Part shown: positions 54,233 through 64,000 of the stretch, in pieces
How positions within the stretch are numbered: the first letter of the stretch is position 1
How the letters are laid out: every line of letters starts with the position of its first letter
NCBI GenBank assembly: GCA_022729735.1
Contig: DZAY01000004.1
Span: 1-64,000 of the forward strand
Length of the DNA: 64,000 bases
Reading direction: 5' to 3'
Source of the DNA: Helicobacter cetorum
GTDB lineage: Bacteria; Campylobacterota; Campylobacteria; Campylobacterales; DZAY01
The notes under the pieces: generated by a model
Told to the model about the DNA's origin: nothing
The model's input: only the letters and a program-made list of their open reading frames with translations
Database searches by the model: none
Position numbers and translations under genes: made by a program

Positions 54233-56328
54233 TAACTCTCCTTAAAAAGTTTAAAAGCAAGTTTATCGAACTTATTTTCAGATGCTTTAGTAGTAGAGTA
54301 GAGTTTATTTACATAATCTTCTATCTGTTTTTGGCTATCTATCACACCTTTTTCAGCAATAACTTTTATATATTCCCCATTTTCTTGAAGTTCTCTTGCT
54401 AAATTTGAGTCATTAATTTGAAGAATTAATAAATCTATCAACTTATCAGCAATGCTTTTATCAAAAATTGGTGTTAAAAGCTCAACTCTTCGCTCTAAAT
54501 TTCGTGGCATCCAATCGGCACTTGAGATAAATACAGATGGATTAGAGTTTTTAGCATAAATAATTCTCGCATGTTCTAAATATTTTCCAACAATAGAAAT
54601 TACTCTAATATTATCACTAACACCTGCGATTTTTGGTTTTAAACAACAAACCCCTCTAACTATTAAATCTATCTTAACTCCTGCTTGAGAAGCTTTATAT
54701 AAAGCTCTAATAACATCTGAATCCACTAAAGCATTCATTTTTGCGATAATTCTACCATCATTTTTTGCTAATGTTTCAGTATGAATTAAAGATAAAATTT
54801 TAGATTTAATTTGAGCTGGTGCCATGTAAATATTTTTTAATTTTCCTTTTTTTGAAAAACCTGTTAAAAAGTGAAAAAATCTTGTCCCATCATTTACATA
54901 CTCATCTTTACAGCTAAACAGACTCACATCTGTATAAATTCGAGATGTGCTTGGATTATAATTTCCTGTTGATAAATGGATATATTGTTTTAATCTATCA
55001 CCAACTTTTTTTACAACTAAAGCAGCTTTTGCATGAACTTTAAATCCTGCAATTCCATAAATAACATGAGCTCCAACCTCTTCTAATGCTTTTGCCCAAT
55101 GAAGATTATTCTCTTCATCAAATCTTGCTTTAAGCTCAACCATTGCAGTTACCTGTTTGCCTTCTAATGCTGCATGAATTAAAGCTTTTACAATTGGAGA
55201 ATCTTTTCCAACACGATATAGAGTCATTCTAATTGCTAATACATCTGGGTCTTTACTTGCATCTTGAATAAATTTTACAACTGGCTCAAAGCTCTCATAA
55301 GGGTGATATAAAAATATATCTTGCTTTTCCATAATTTTCATAATATTCTCATTTTGGTTGAGTGGAGCAAGAGTTTTTGGAGTATTTTGAGCTGATAATA
55401 GATGTGCAAAATTCTTATTTCCAACAATTTGCCAAAATGAACCTAAATTAATAGGCATATCATATTTATAAATATCCTCTTTTGCAACTTTTAAATGAGA
55501 GTTTAAAAACTCTAATAAATCATCTTCAATAGGACTAACTCCACCAATTTCAAGTCTTACTATTTCACCTTTTTTTCTAAGTCTAAGCCCTTCTTCTAAT
55601 AACTCCAAAAAGTCATCGGCTTCTTCTTCTTCTATCACCATATCAGCATTTCTTGTAACTCTAAAAGGTAATGCCGAAAGTAGTTTATATCCTGGGAAAA
55701 GTATTTCTATATGCTCTTGAACGATTGAGCCAATTGGCACAAACAATCCACTTTCAACCTCTATAAATCGTGGTAAAACTCGAGGAATTCTAACAAGTCC
55801 ATATTTTAGCTCTTCACTTTTCTCTTTATCCATAAGTTTTACAACCACACCAAAACTTAAATTATTTAGATGTGGAAATGGATGTGTTGCATCTACTGCA
55901 ATTGGAATAATTACAGGATATAAATTAGAAAAAAAGTATTGAGACACATCTTTTTTAAGATTTGCTGGAAGTTGGTCAAATAGTTTTATATGAATGCCAT
56001 GTTTGCTAAGAGAGTTAAAAATTGATTTAAAACTCTCCTCAACAACACTTTTTTCACTCATAATATACTCTCTAATTTCTCTTAACTGTTGAACTGGAGT
56101 AAGAGAATCATCACCACTTGAAGTTGTAATTCTCGCTTTATAAAGCCTATTTAAACCTGCCACTCGAATCATATAAAATTCATCTAAGTTTGTTCCATAA
56201 ATTGCTATGAATTTAAGTCTTTCTAAAAGTGGTAACTTCTCATTTTTTGCTTCTTCTAAAACTCTTGTATTAAATCTAAGCCAAGATAACTCTCTGTTTA
56301 TATAGAGTTTTGGGTCTTTTAAATTCAT
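54232..56328 (-). CDS. ppk: Polyphosphate kinase 1
   Basis: PPK1 makes polyphosphate from ATP. The 698-residue protein has [19 protein letters not shown] near 9-27, [16 protein letters not shown] near 49-64, the active histidine region [16 protein letters not shown] near 428-443, and [20 protein letters not shown] near 590-609. Length is typical. It pairs functionally with the CHAD protein at 19025-20464, which may bind the polymer. Confidence 0.95.
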   Translation of the reverse strand: MNLKDPKLYINRELSWLRFNTRVLEEAKNEKLPLLERLKFIAIYGTNLDEFYMIRVAGLNRLYKARITTSSGDDSLTPVQQLREIREYIMSEKSVVEESFKSIFNSLSKHGIHIKLFDQLPANLKKDVSQYFFSNLYPVIIPIAVDATHPFPHLNNLSFGVVVKLMDKEKSEELKYGLVRIPRVLPRFIEVESGLFVPIGSIVQEHIEILFPGYKLLSALPFRVTRNADMVIEEEEADDFLELLEEGLRLRKKGEIVRLEIGGVSPIEDDLLEFLNSHLKVAKEDIYKYDMPINLGSFWQIVGNKNFAHLLSAQNTPKTLAPLNQNENIMKIMEKQDIFLYHPYESFEPVVKFIQDASKDPDVLAIRMTLYRVGKDSPIVKALIHAALEGKQVTAMVELKARFDEENNLHWAKALEEVGAHVIYGIAGFKVHAKAALVVKKVGDRLKQYIHLSTGNYNPSTSRIYTDVSLFSCKDEYVNDGTRFFHFLTGFSKKGKLKNIYMAPAQIKSKILSLIHTETLAKNDGRIIAKMNALVDSDVIRALYKASQAGVKIDLIVRGVCCLKPKIAGVSDNIRVISIVGKYLEHARIIYAKNSNPSVFISSADWMPRNLERRVELLTPIFDKSIADKLIDLLILQINDSNLARELQENGEYIKVIAEKGVIDSQKQIEDYVNKLYSTTKASENKFDKLAFKLFKES

Positions 56329-56340
56329 GATTTGCCTTAA

Positions 56341-56766
56341 CTATTTCTTTTTACACTCTGAATATCTAATATCAGCATTTTCACCTTCACCACCTTCTTT
56401 ACCATCAACTCCTAAAGAGATTAATTCAAACTCTCCTGTTTCTGTTTTGATATAAATATATTGGTGGTTCCACGGGTCTTTTGGATAATCTTTTGAATCC
56501 AAATATGGAGTTTTAGCATAGTTTGAATACTTTTGAGCATCTGGATTTACTATTAAAGCAGTCAATCCTTCTTCTGTTTCTGGATACATCGAGTTATCAA
56601 GTTTAAACATTTTTAAACTTTGAGCTAAATTTCCCATCTGAACACAAACTAAATTTCGCTTAGCTTCTTCACCTTTTCCTAAAATATTTGGCATAACAAG
56701 TCCTGCTAATAGTGCCAAAATAACGATAACCACAAGTAACTCAATTAAGCTGAAACCACTTCTCAT
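56341..56766 (-). CDS. gspG: Type II secretion major pseudopilin GspG
   Basis: The 141-residue protein begins with a short leader and the prepilin motif SGFSLIELLVVIVILALLAG, with glycine before the cleavage site and the glutamate at +5. The DPWNHQYIYI and ISLGVDGKEGGEG segments match the calcium-binding C-terminus of GspG. It is the only secretion gene in the window, so the rest of the system is elsewhere. Confidence 0.9.
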   Translation of the reverse strand: MRSGFSLIELLVVIVILALLAGLVMPNILGKGEEAKRNLVCVQMGNLAQSLKMFKLDNSMYPETEEGLTALIVNPDAQKYSNYAKTPYLDSKDYPKDPWNHQYIYIKTETGEFELISLGVDGKEGGEGENADIRYSECKKK

Positions 56767-56823
56767 AAAAACTCCCTCTTTAAATAAAAATTTTCTTAAT
56801 TATAATCAAAACTTACTTAGAAA

Positions 56824-58977
56824 CTATTTTGTTGTAAATGTAAATACTCCATCAAAGTTTTCTGGTGGGTTTTCTATATAATGAAGACATCTATCAATAT
56901 ATGTCTCATATAAATGGTGAGTGCTAACTTTTGCCAACTCTTCAAATATAACTTTTGCTTCTGCAAATTTTGAATTTCGATACAACATCAAAGCTTCATT
57001 ATATTTAGCTATTTCTGCTTTTTGTTCTTCAGTTCCATCACCAAAATCTATAACTTCAAATATTGCAACTGGTTCTAATTTACCTTTTACTCTAACTAAA
57101 TCAAGCTCTCTAATTAAATATTTATCCTTAAGCCCAGCTTTTGTAAATTCTGTAACAATTATTTGTGTGCCATAAGGTTTATTTAATCCTTCTGTTCGTG
57201 AGGCAAGATTTACAGGGTCTCCAATAATCGTATAATCAGCTCTACCAGCAGAACCCATTTCACCAACTGTAACAACTCCCGTATTTAAACCAATTCCAAT
57301 ATGAATTTCTGGTTTATTTTCGGCTCTTAATTTTTTATTTATATCAACTAATGCACGAATTTGATTTAGCGATGCACTAACTGCTGCATCTTGATGATTT
57401 TTTACATCATTTGGAGCATTCCAATATGCCATAATTGCATCACCAATAAATTTATCAACGGTTCCACCACTTTTCATAATAATATCAGTCATCGGTGTCA
57501 TATACTCATTTAGTAGCTCAATTAATTTTTTTGGACTTCCCATAGCTTCTGAAAGTGTTGTAAATCCTCTAATATCACTAAAAAATATTGTAACTTCTCG
57601 CTCTTTTCCTTCCAAAATCTTATCAGTTCCATGTTTTAAAATATCTTCAACAACAGCTGGAGAAACTTTGTTTGCAAATTTTGCTTTTATAAGCTCTTTT
57701 TGCTTTGTTTCAAAGAAGTAGCTAATAATCATTGTTGATAAAAATATGGCTAAAATTGTTACAACTGGAAATAAGATATTAAATGTTAAACCATGCTCAA
57801 ATAACATAAAATAGTTGAAATATAAAAATCCACTAAAAATAGATATAGCTACAATTGAGGCAGTAATTGCTCCAAGCAGTGATAAAACTATTGCTAAAGT
57901 CAAACCAATTGCCATTATAATTACTAAATCAGCTCCATAAATCCAAGATGTTTTTGATATAAAATCACCTTTCATAACATTATCAATTACATTAGCATGG
58001 ATTTCAACTCCTGGAAAAACATTATCAAATGGAGTAGCTCGTAAATCCAAAAGTCCAGCAGCTGAAGTTCCAAATAAAATAAATCTACCTTCAACATCTT
58101 GCTTATTAAAATTATTATGATAAATATCAGAAGCACTTATATATTTAAATGTTTTACCATCACCTCTATAATTTACAAATATTCGTCCATATCTATCAGT
58201 TGGAATATTAGATTCTCCCAAACTAATTGAGCTAACTCCAATTCCATCTTCATAGTTTATATGAACTTTTTGAACCTCATTCGCAACTCTTAACATTTCA
58301 AATGCTAAAGATGGATAAATAATATCTTCATATTTCATAACTAATGGAACACTTCTAATAATTCCAGAATCATCATCTGGAATGGTATTAAAAAATCCAC
58401 TTGAGTAAGAGTTGTTTTGGATTTTTGGAATATTTAAAACTGCTCTATGAGGCTTAAGCAGAAACTCTTGCTCTCCACTTCTACCTCTTTCTATAAAAAT
58501 AGCTGGAATTTGTGGATTTCGCTCCGACTTTAATCCATCATCACTCATATTAAATACATATCCCAAAATTGTTGGAGAGTTTGCTACACTTTCAGCTAAT
58601 ATATCATCATAATCTACAACACCATCAATTGAAACATTAATTTCATCTAAAACTTTTTTTGGAGAAGAGTTATCTGGCTCTGCAAATACAATATCAAGTC
58701 CAATAACTCCTGCACCTGATTCTGTTAAATTATTTAAAATTTGAGCAACTTTATATCTTTGCCATGGCCACTGTCCAAGCTCTTGCAAACTCTTTTCATC
58801 AATATCTACAATTGTTACAACATCACTTTGAGATATTTCACCACGAATTAAAAATAGATAATCTCTAAATTTATTATCCATAGATTTATAGCTATCTGGT
58901 AAATATATGTATAAAAATGCAATAAATATTGAAAAAAATAGAGCAAATAGTAGCTCTAAGAAAAACTTTTTTTTCAT
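56824..58977 (-). CDS. CHASE2-domain adenylate/guanylate cyclase
   Basis: The 717-residue membrane protein has an N-terminal helix, an extracellular CHASE2 sensor (about 50-330), three membrane helices (about 345-425) and a class III cyclase (about 455-640). Catalytic metal residues are in TIFFSDIRGFTTLSEAM near 465-481 and FIGDAIMAYWNAP near 512-524, with transition-state residues in DPVNLASRTEGLNKPYG near 585-601. Whether ATP or GTP is used is not certain. A tetratricopeptide-like C-terminal stretch follows. Confidence 0.88.
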   Translation of the reverse strand: MKKKFFLELLFALFFSIFIAFLYIYLPDSYKSMDNKFRDYLFLIRGEISQSDVVTIVDIDEKSLQELGQWPWQRYKVAQILNNLTESGAGVIGLDIVFAEPDNSSPKKVLDEINVSIDGVVDYDDILAESVANSPTILGYVFNMSDDGLKSERNPQIPAIFIERGRSGEQEFLLKPHRAVLNIPKIQNNSYSSGFFNTIPDDDSGIIRSVPLVMKYEDIIYPSLAFEMLRVANEVQKVHINYEDGIGVSSISLGESNIPTDRYGRIFVNYRGDGKTFKYISASDIYHNNFNKQDVEGRFILFGTSAAGLLDLRATPFDNVFPGVEIHANVIDNVMKGDFISKTSWIYGADLVIIMAIGLTLAIVLSLLGAITASIVAISIFSGFLYFNYFMLFEHGLTFNILFPVVTILAIFLSTMIISYFFETKQKELIKAKFANKVSPAVVEDILKHGTDKILEGKEREVTIFFSDIRGFTTLSEAMGSPKKLIELLNEYMTPMTDIIMKSGGTVDKFIGDAIMAYWNAPNDVKNHQDAAVSASLNQIRALVDINKKLRAENKPEIHIGIGLNTGVVTVGEMGSAGRADYTIIGDPVNLASRTEGLNKPYGTQIIVTEFTKAGLKDKYLIRELDLVRVKGKLEPVAIFEVIDFGDGTEEQKAEIAKYNEALMLYRNSKFAEAKVIFEELAKVSTHHLYETYIDRCLHYIENPPENFDGVFTFTTK

Positions 58978-58987
58978 TTAGAAACTC

Positions 58988-59500
58988 CTATTTTGAGAGC
59001 TTTTTAACTATCTTTTTTACAACTCGCTCAATTTCATCATCTGCTTCAATATATATATCAGAACTTTTTTTGTAAATTTCATGTCTTATTTCATAAAGTT
59101 CCATAGCTCTATCAATATCATCAAAAAGAGGTCTTTTAGAGAGTTCATCTGCATTTAATCGCTGAATAATTGTATGAAATGGAACATGAAGATATATAAT
59201 TTTTCCAATTTCTCGAATATTTTTTACAAATAGAGGAAAACCTCCACCCGTTGAAATTACACTTTTTTTTACATTTGTAGATAAAAATGATGCACACTCC
59301 ATCTCTTTTTCTCTAAAATATGTTTCACCAGAATCTTTAAATATAGTTCTAATTTTTCTATTTTCAAAGCTTTCAATCAAATCATCACTATCCAAAAAAT
59401 ACCAATTTAGCTCTTTTGCTAAAAGCCTACCACAACTGCTCTTGCCACTTCCCATAAATCCTATTAAAACTATATTATTGAAGTTGTAATTTGTAACCAT
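58988..59500 (-). CDS. aroK: Shikimate kinase
   Basis: AroK phosphorylates shikimate in chorismate synthesis. The 170-residue protein has the P-loop IGFMGSGKSSCGRLLAKEL near 13-31, FLDSDDLIESFENRKI near 35-50, FREKEMECASFLS near 62 and VISTGGGFPLF near 80-90. LSKRPLFDDIDRAME near 119-133 fits the lid. It overlaps the AMIN gene by 26 bases. Confidence 0.93.
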   Translation of the reverse strand: MVTNYNFNNIVLIGFMGSGKSSCGRLLAKELNWYFLDSDDLIESFENRKIRTIFKDSGETYFREKEMECASFLSTNVKKSVISTGGGFPLFVKNIREIGKIIYLHVPFHTIIQRLNADELSKRPLFDDIDRAMELYEIRHEIYKKSSDIYIEADDEIERVVKKIVKKLSK

Positions 59501-60092
59501 TTTGGCTCTCTTTCAGAGAATATTTATAAATACCATCAAGGAGAATAACTACTCTATAAAATCCATCATGTTTGCCAACACTGATATTTTTAAAATAGCT
59601 ATCTTTCAAATTTTTTTGCTCACTTTTAAATGACTCATCTCGTTTAAAATCAATTACAATTTTTGTTGGTTCTGCAATTCCAAAATCTCTAATTTTTTTA
59701 TCTTTTGTTACTATATCTATACTATCTTTTGAAATAGAAAAACTAATAAACTTAAATGGTGCAAAATTTTCAGCTAAATTTGTGATATTTGCATCAGTGG
59801 TTGTTGGAACATCAGCTACTTGAGTAATAACTATTGATTTATGCCAATCGATAGCTTTATCAACTTTTAGTGTCTCTTTTTCAACTGAACCATCTATGTT
59901 TTGATATTCCAAAGTTACATTTACCAAAACTCTTGAACTTGTTGGCAATTTTATCTCTTCTCTTTTTAGAGACTCTTTTGGAACAACATTTGTAACATCT
60001 CCACTATCTTTTGGTTGAACAATTTGCTCAAATGGATTTTCTCTCGCTTCTAAAAATAGTATAGAAATAATAAATATTAATAAAACTCTCAA
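59475..60092 (-). CDS. AMIN-domain envelope protein
   Basis: The 205-residue protein has a signal peptide (VLLIFIISILFLEARENPFE), a variable middle, and a C-terminal AMIN-type domain from about 115 with FISFSISKDSIDIVTKDKKI and ISVGKHDGFYRVVILLDGIY. AMIN domains bind cell wall or secretin complexes. The position before aroK and after the FtsB-like gene is conserved in Campylobacterota. Confidence 0.78.
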   Translation of the reverse strand: MRVLLIFIISILFLEARENPFEQIVQPKDSGDVTNVVPKESLKREEIKLPTSSRVLVNVTLEYQNIDGSVEKETLKVDKAIDWHKSIVITQVADVPTTTDANITNLAENFAPFKFISFSISKDSIDIVTKDKKIRDFGIAEPTKIVIDFKRDESFKSEQKNLKDSYFKNISVGKHDGFYRVVILLDGIYKYSLKESQNGYKLQLQ

Positions 60093-60349
60093 GGTTCTAA
60101 ATCCTTTAATTCAAAATACTCTTTTTGGAGTCTTGCATTTTCTCTAATCAAAGAGTCTATCTCATAATCGATAGACTCCTTTTCATTTTTTAAATTTAAA
60201 AATATTTCCAATGAGTTTTGACCAAAAAACAGATTACCAAAATAGACTCCTAAAAACAGAATAATTAATATTATTAATAGTAATTTAGGAAACCTATTGG
60301 GCTGATAATAGTTATCATCTTTTTCTAACTCATCTAAAATTTCATTCAT
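60089..60349 (-). CDS. FtsB/DivIC-like small membrane protein
   Basis: The 86-residue protein has an N-terminal cytoplasmic piece, one membrane helix LLLIILIILFLGVYFGNLFF near 24-43 and a coiled coil (LKNEKESIDYEIDSLIRENA, then RLQKEYFELK). This shape fits septum-formation initiators that join the division complex. It overlaps the AMIN gene by four bases and touches eno by one. Confidence 0.7.
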   Translation of the reverse strand: MNEILDELEKDDNYYQPNRFPKLLLIILIILFLGVYFGNLFFGQNSLEIFLNLKNEKESIDYEIDSLIRENARLQKEYFELKDLEP

Positions 60350-61623
60350 TATTTTTTAAATAAAACTCTTCCTATATATTCAGAGTGTAATATTTCTCTC
60401 TCAATCTCTAACAATCTATTATATTTTGCAATTCTTTCACTTCTTGCAGTTGAGCCAGTTTTAATTTGTGCAGTATTTAGTGCCACTGCAAAATCTGCAA
60501 TAAAAGCATCTTCACTTTCACCACTTCTATGACTCATAATACAGTTATAATTACTTCTTTGAGCAAGTCTAACTGTTTGCATAGTTTCACTTACAGTTCC
60601 AATCTGATTTGGTTTGATTAATATAGCATTTGCTATATTTTTTTCAATTCCTTCTGCTAATATTTTTTTATTAGTTACAAATAAATCATCGCCTACAAGT
60701 TGAACTTTTGAACCAAGCTTTTCTGTTAATTTTTTCCATCCAGCCCAATCATCTTCAGCCATACCATCTTCAATTGAAACTATTGGATATTTTGAACAAA
60801 GCATTGCATAATACTCAATCATCTCTTCTGATGTAAGTTTTTTACCTTCGCTCTCTAAATCATATAAGCCATCTTTATAAAATTCACTACTTGCAACATC
60901 AAGTGCTATTGATATATCTTCACCTGCTTTGTAACCAGCTTTTTCAATTGCTTTTAAAATCACTTGAATTGGTTCTTCATTATTTGCTAAATTTGGTGCA
61001 AATCCACCTTCATCACCTAATCCTGTATTGTGTCCTAAATCGTGTAAAACTTTTTTTAGATTGTGGTAAACTTCAGATGCAGCTCTCAAACTTTCAGAAA
61101 AAGTGTCAAATCCAGTTGGCATAATCATATACTCTTGAAAATCTACACTATTATCAGCATGACTTCCACCGTTTATAATATTTAGCATTGGAGTTGGAAT
61201 AATTAACCCATTTGCACCACCTAAATATCTATAAAGAGGCATTCTAAGACTCATACTTGAAGCTCTTGCAATTGCCATTGACACACCCAATGTGGCATTT
61301 GCACCAACTCCAGAATAGTTATCTGTACCATCAATTTGTTTTAAAATAACATCAATTTGTGCTTGATTAAATGGACTCATACCAACTAACTCATCAGCAA
61401 TTTTTGCATTTACATTCTCACAAGCTTTTAAAACACCTTTACCTAAATATCTATTTTTATCACCATCTCTAAGCTCTAAAGCTTCTCTTTTTCCAGTACT
61501 TGCACCACTTGGAACAATTGCACTTGATGCACTTCCATCACTTAAACTAACTTTAACACTAACCGTTGGATTGCCTCGGCTATCCATAACCTCACTTGCT
61601 TCAATATTGTCAATATAAACCAT
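60349..61623 (-). CDS. eno: Enolase
   Basis: Eno interconverts 2-phosphoglycerate and phosphoenolpyruvate. The 424-residue protein has [15 protein letters not shown] near 10-24, [19 protein letters not shown] near 37-55, DEGGFAPNL near 204-212, [14 protein letters not shown] near 279-292, [10 protein letters not shown] near 331 and [19 protein letters not shown] near 364-382. It overlaps the recA stop by one to two bases and shares its operon. Confidence 0.96.
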   Translation of the reverse strand: MVYIDNIEASEVMDSRGNPTVSVKVSLSDGSASSAIVPSGASTGKREALELRDGDKNRYLGKGVLKACENVNAKIADELVGMSPFNQAQIDVILKQIDGTDNYSGVGANATLGVSMAIARASSMSLRMPLYRYLGGANGLIIPTPMLNIINGGSHADNSVDFQEYMIMPTGFDTFSESLRAASEVYHNLKKVLHDLGHNTGLGDEGGFAPNLANNEEPIQVILKAIEKAGYKAGEDISIALDVASSEFYKDGLYDLESEGKKLTSEEMIEYYAMLCSKYPIVSIEDGMAEDDWAGWKKLTEKLGSKVQLVGDDLFVTNKKILAEGIEKNIANAILIKPNQIGTVSETMQTVRLAQRSNYNCIMSHRSGESEDAFIADFAVALNTAQIKTGSTARSERIAKYNRLLEIEREILHSEYIGRVLFKK

Positions 61624-62675
61624 TATTCTACTCCTTCTTGAATTTCATCACTAATATCTGACTCATCAATCTCATCTAAAATAACATCAGTAGCACTTTT
61701 GATTTTATTCTCAATCTCTTTTGCAACATCTTTGTTATCTTTTAAGAAAACTTTAACATTTTCTCTTCCTTGTCCAAGCTTCACTCCGCCATAACTAAAC
61801 CAAGCTCCACTCTTATCAATTATATCAAGTTTTACACCATAATCAACCAATTCACCCTCTTTTGATATGCCTTCACCAAACATAATATCAAATTCAGCCG
61901 TTCTAAATGGTGGTGCTACTTTGTTTTTTACAACTTTTGCTTTTACTCTATTTCCAATTTGTGCTTCACCCTGCTTTAGAGATGCAATTCTTCTTACATC
62001 TATCCTAACTGAACAGTAAAATTTAAGAGCATTTCCACCTGTTGTAGTTTCTGGTGAGCCATAACTCATTTGCCCAATTTTCATTCTAATCTGGTTAATA
62101 AAAATTACAGTTGTATTCATTTTGTGTAAAATACCTGTAAGTTTTCTTAAAGCTTGACTCATAAGTCTTGCTTGAAGTCCCATATGAGAATCGCCCATTT
62201 CTCCATCAATTTCTGCTTTTGGAGTTAGTGCTGCAACTGAATCTATTACAATTAAATCAACTGCTCCACTTCTTGCAATAGTTTCTGTAATTTCCAATGC
62301 TTGTTCGCCATAATCTGGTTGTGAAACATAAAGATTATTTACATCAACTCCCAAATTTTTTGCATATTTTACATCGAGAGCATGTTCTGCATCTACAAAT
62401 GCACAAACTCCACCACTTTTTTGAGCTTCTGCAATAATTTGCAAAGATAAAGTTGTTTTTCCTGAACTCTCTGGTCCAAAAATTTCTATAATTCTACCTC
62501 GTGGAATTCCACCGACTCCCAAAGCCATATCAAGACCTATTGAGCCTGTGCTAATTGATGCTATATCTGGAATCTCTTTTTCACCAAGCCTAACTAAAGC
62601 ACCTTTTCCAAATGCTTTATCAACTTGTTTGAGTGCTAATTCAAGAGCTTTCTTTTTTTTGTCATCAATCTCCAT
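61623..62675 (-). CDS. recA: Recombinase RecA
   Basis: RecA forms filaments on single-stranded DNA for recombination and repair. The 350-residue protein has the P-loop [20 protein letters not shown] near 63-82, [10 protein letters not shown] near 92, [17 protein letters not shown] near 210-226 and the acidic C-terminus. I chose ATG 62675 over the GTG one codon earlier. A perfect palindrome lies 33 bases upstream. Confidence 0.97.
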   Translation of the reverse strand: MEIDDKKKKALELALKQVDKAFGKGALVRLGEKEIPDIASISTGSIGLDMALGVGGIPRGRIIEIFGPESSGKTTLSLQIIAEAQKSGGVCAFVDAEHALDVKYAKNLGVDVNNLYVSQPDYGEQALEITETIARSGAVDLIVIDSVAALTPKAEIDGEMGDSHMGLQARLMSQALRKLTGILHKMNTTVIFINQIRMKIGQMSYGSPETTTGGNALKFYCSVRIDVRRIASLKQGEAQIGNRVKAKVVKNKVAPPFRTAEFDIMFGEGISKEGELVDYGVKLDIIDKSGAWFSYGGVKLGQGRENVKVFLKDNKDVAKEIENKIKSATDVILDEIDESDISDEIQEGVE

Positions 62676-62707
62676 CACAAACCTCTCTTTTTGTTTTTAT
62701 AAACCCT

Positions 62708-62731
62708 ATTTTAACCTTTTTTGGTTAAAAT
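62708..62731. promoter_or_regulatory. Palindrome in the divergent recA/mqnD promoter region
   Basis: ATTTTAACC and GGTTAAAAT form perfect nine-base arms around TTTTTT, 33 bases upstream of the recA ATG and about 64 upstream of the mqnD start. It could bind a dimeric regulator or act as a hairpin. No known operator for this sequence is recalled. Confidence 0.45.
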
Positions 62732-62794
62732 TTAGTTAATGAGAGAGTTAAATAATATTAAATCTTTATTTCTAATTTATTGCTAAGGACTGAA

Positions 62795-63658
62795 TTGAAA
62801 ACTATAACTATTGGACATTCACCAGATGCTGATGATATATTTATGTATTATGCCATTGCATTTGGATGGGTTGGAATTAATGGATTGGAGCTTAAAAATA
62901 TTGCTCTTGATATTGAAACATTAAATAAAAAAGCTATCAAAAATGAGCTTGATATATCTGCAATTAGTTTTGGACTCTATCCACATATCAAAGATAACTA
63001 TGCCTTACTCAAAACTGCTGTAAGCTTTGGCGAAGGTTATGGACCAAAACTTGTAAAAAAGAGAAATAAAATATTAAAACCAAACTTCAAAGTGGCATTA
63101 AGTGGAGAATACACAACAAATGCGATGTTATTTAAAATAGCATATCCAAAAGCAAGAATTAAATATATGAATTTTTTAGAAATTGAAAATGCAATATTAA
63201 ATGATGAAGTTGATGCTGGAGTATTAATTCATGAGAGTATTTTAACATTCAGTGATGATTTAGTAGTTCAGAAAGAAATTTGGGATATTTGGTGTGAATT
63301 ATCAAAAGATAATTTACCACTTCCATTGGGTGGAATGGCTTTAAGAAGGTCAATTCCTCTACTATTTGCAATAGATTTAGAAGAGTTACTTATACTTGGT
63401 GTGAAAGTTGCAAACTCAAATAGAGCAATTCTAAGTAGAATGCTTTTGGAACGAAATTTAGTAAGAGTTGATAATGTTACACTTGAAAAATATTTAAATT
63501 TATATGCAAATGATAACTCTATTATTTTAAGTGATATTCAAATAAAAGCTATAAATAGATTATTTGAAATAGGTTATTCACACGGTTTTTATCACCAATT
63601 AATAAAAGCAGAAGAGTGTTTTATACCTTCAGAGTATAAGAAGTTGAGATTTTCGTAA
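62795..63658 (+). CDS. mqnD: 1,4-dihydroxy-6-naphthoate synthase, menaquinone futalosine pathway
   Basis: MqnD cleaves cyclic dehypoxanthine futalosine in menaquinone synthesis. The 287-residue protein begins KTITIGHSPDADDIFMYYAI, the family hallmark, then LDISAISFGLYPHIKDNYAL and FGEGYGPKLVKK. I chose TTG at 62795, five bases after AAGGA; TTG 62780 lies before that site. Menaquinone is the main quinone of this group and would accept electrons from the NADH dehydrogenase of the carbohydrate operon. Confidence 0.85.
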   Translation: MKTITIGHSPDADDIFMYYAIAFGWVGINGLELKNIALDIETLNKKAIKNELDISAISFGLYPHIKDNYALLKTAVSFGEGYGPKLVKKRNKILKPNFKVALSGEYTTNAMLFKIAYPKARIKYMNFLEIENAILNDEVDAGVLIHESILTFSDDLVVQKEIWDIWCELSKDNLPLPLGGMALRRSIPLLFAIDLEELLILGVKVANSNRAILSRMLLERNLVRVDNVTLEKYLNLYANDNSIILSDIQIKAINRLFEIGYSHGFYHQLIKAEECFIPSEYKKLRFS

Positions 63659-63757
63659 TACAGAGTTCAAAATTGATTTATAATTTTAGTGATATAATTT
63701 ACACAGTTAGTATTGATTGTGAAAACATCTTCAAAAAATTTAGAAAAAGGGGTTGAT

Positions 63758-64000
63758 ATGTTTAAATATTTGGTTATGAGTGCTTTATGTGGAAGTATGC
63801 TATTTGCTGTTGTAGATATAAACTCTGCTTCAAAAGATGATTTAATGAAAGTAAAAGGTATTGGTGAAAAAAAAGCTGATGCAATTTTAGAATATAGAAA
63901 AAATAAGTGTTTTGATAATGTGAATGAATTAGATAATGTAAATGGGTTTGGTGCAAAAACTGTAGAGGCTTTAAAATCTGAAATAGAAGCAAAACCGTGT
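63758..64000 (+). CDS. ComEA-like helix-hairpin-helix protein, 3' end outside window
   Basis: The first 81 codons are visible. A signal-like start (YLVMSALCGSMLFAV) is followed by VDINSASKDDLMKVKGIGEK, then a second hairpin with LDNVNGFGAKTVEALK. This is the ComEA-type DNA-binding module used in DNA uptake. A GGGG ribosome site precedes the ATG. The frame runs off the right edge. Confidence 0.8.
   Translation, partial: MFKYLVMSALCGSMLFAVVDINSASKDDLMKVKGIGEKKADAILEYRKNKCFDNVNELDNVNGFGAKTVEALKSEIEAKPC

Overview
The window is AT-rich bacterial DNA, almost certainly from Campylobacterota (the former Epsilonproteobacteria). The reasons are the block recA-eno-(FtsB-like)-(AMIN)-aroK, the compact 408-residue glucose-6-phosphate isomerase, the lpxK/aminotransferase/nadE cluster, a futalosine-pathway (MqnD-type) menaquinone gene, and histidine kinases with the AHQWRQPL H-box. 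A sulfur-oxidising relative of Sulfurimonas, Sulfurovum or Thiovulum is plausible, but the genus cannot be fixed from the sequence.

Region 1 (1-10354) is the adaptive immunity locus: a type I-B cas operon entering from the left edge (partial cas7, cas5, cas3, cas4, cas1, cas2), a leader with repeats, and an array of 35 identical 30-nt repeats with 34 spacers. Three non-Cas insertions are stitched into the operon with overlapping or near-overlapping ends: a RelE/ParE-type toxin-antitoxin pair between cas7 and cas5, a Fic protein carrying its own inhibitory motif between cas3 and cas4, and a MazF/PemK-type pair between cas4 and cas1. Two spacers are near-duplicates differing only in the seed. 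Three others are hairpins resembling intrinsic terminators.

Region 2 (10355-12984) is a small accessory island: a tetR gene bracketed by two copies of its probable operator (one only a few bases from the last CRISPR repeat), a DUF1643-like gene, a protein with a nuclease-like E...D...ExK pattern, and a likely gene remnant.

Region 3 (12985-25593) holds a diguanylate cyclase, lpxK, a sugar aminotransferase, nadE, metY, a ParA-like ATPase coupled to a CYTH/CHAD protein, a 1277-residue secreted NHL-propeller protein, a small membrane protein and a 2OG-Fe(II) oxygenase.

Region 4 (25586-44313) is one 13-gene minus-strand operon. It combines alpha-glucan breakdown and remodelling (three GH57 enzymes, DUF4912 protein), ROK glucokinase, a GalT-like enzyme, a fused nucleotidyltransferase/phosphomannomutase, pgi, pfkA, gap, a pyruvate-kinase-like protein, ADP-forming acyl-CoA synthetase and a type II NADH dehydrogenase. 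Together they could take stored glucan to acetate with ATP gain and pass the NADH to quinone.

Region 5 (44620-64000) has five tRNA genes (Leu, Arg, Arg, His, Pro), a CheY/CheC/histidine kinase/tsaD operon, tpx, a 34-residue lipoprotein, a hybrid sensor kinase, htrA, a TRIC-family protein, a gamma-carbonic-anhydrase-like protein, ppk1, gspG, a CHASE2 cyclase, aroK, an AMIN protein, an FtsB-like protein, eno, recA, mqnD and the start of a ComEA-like gene. A perfect palindrome lies in the divergent recA/mqnD promoter region.
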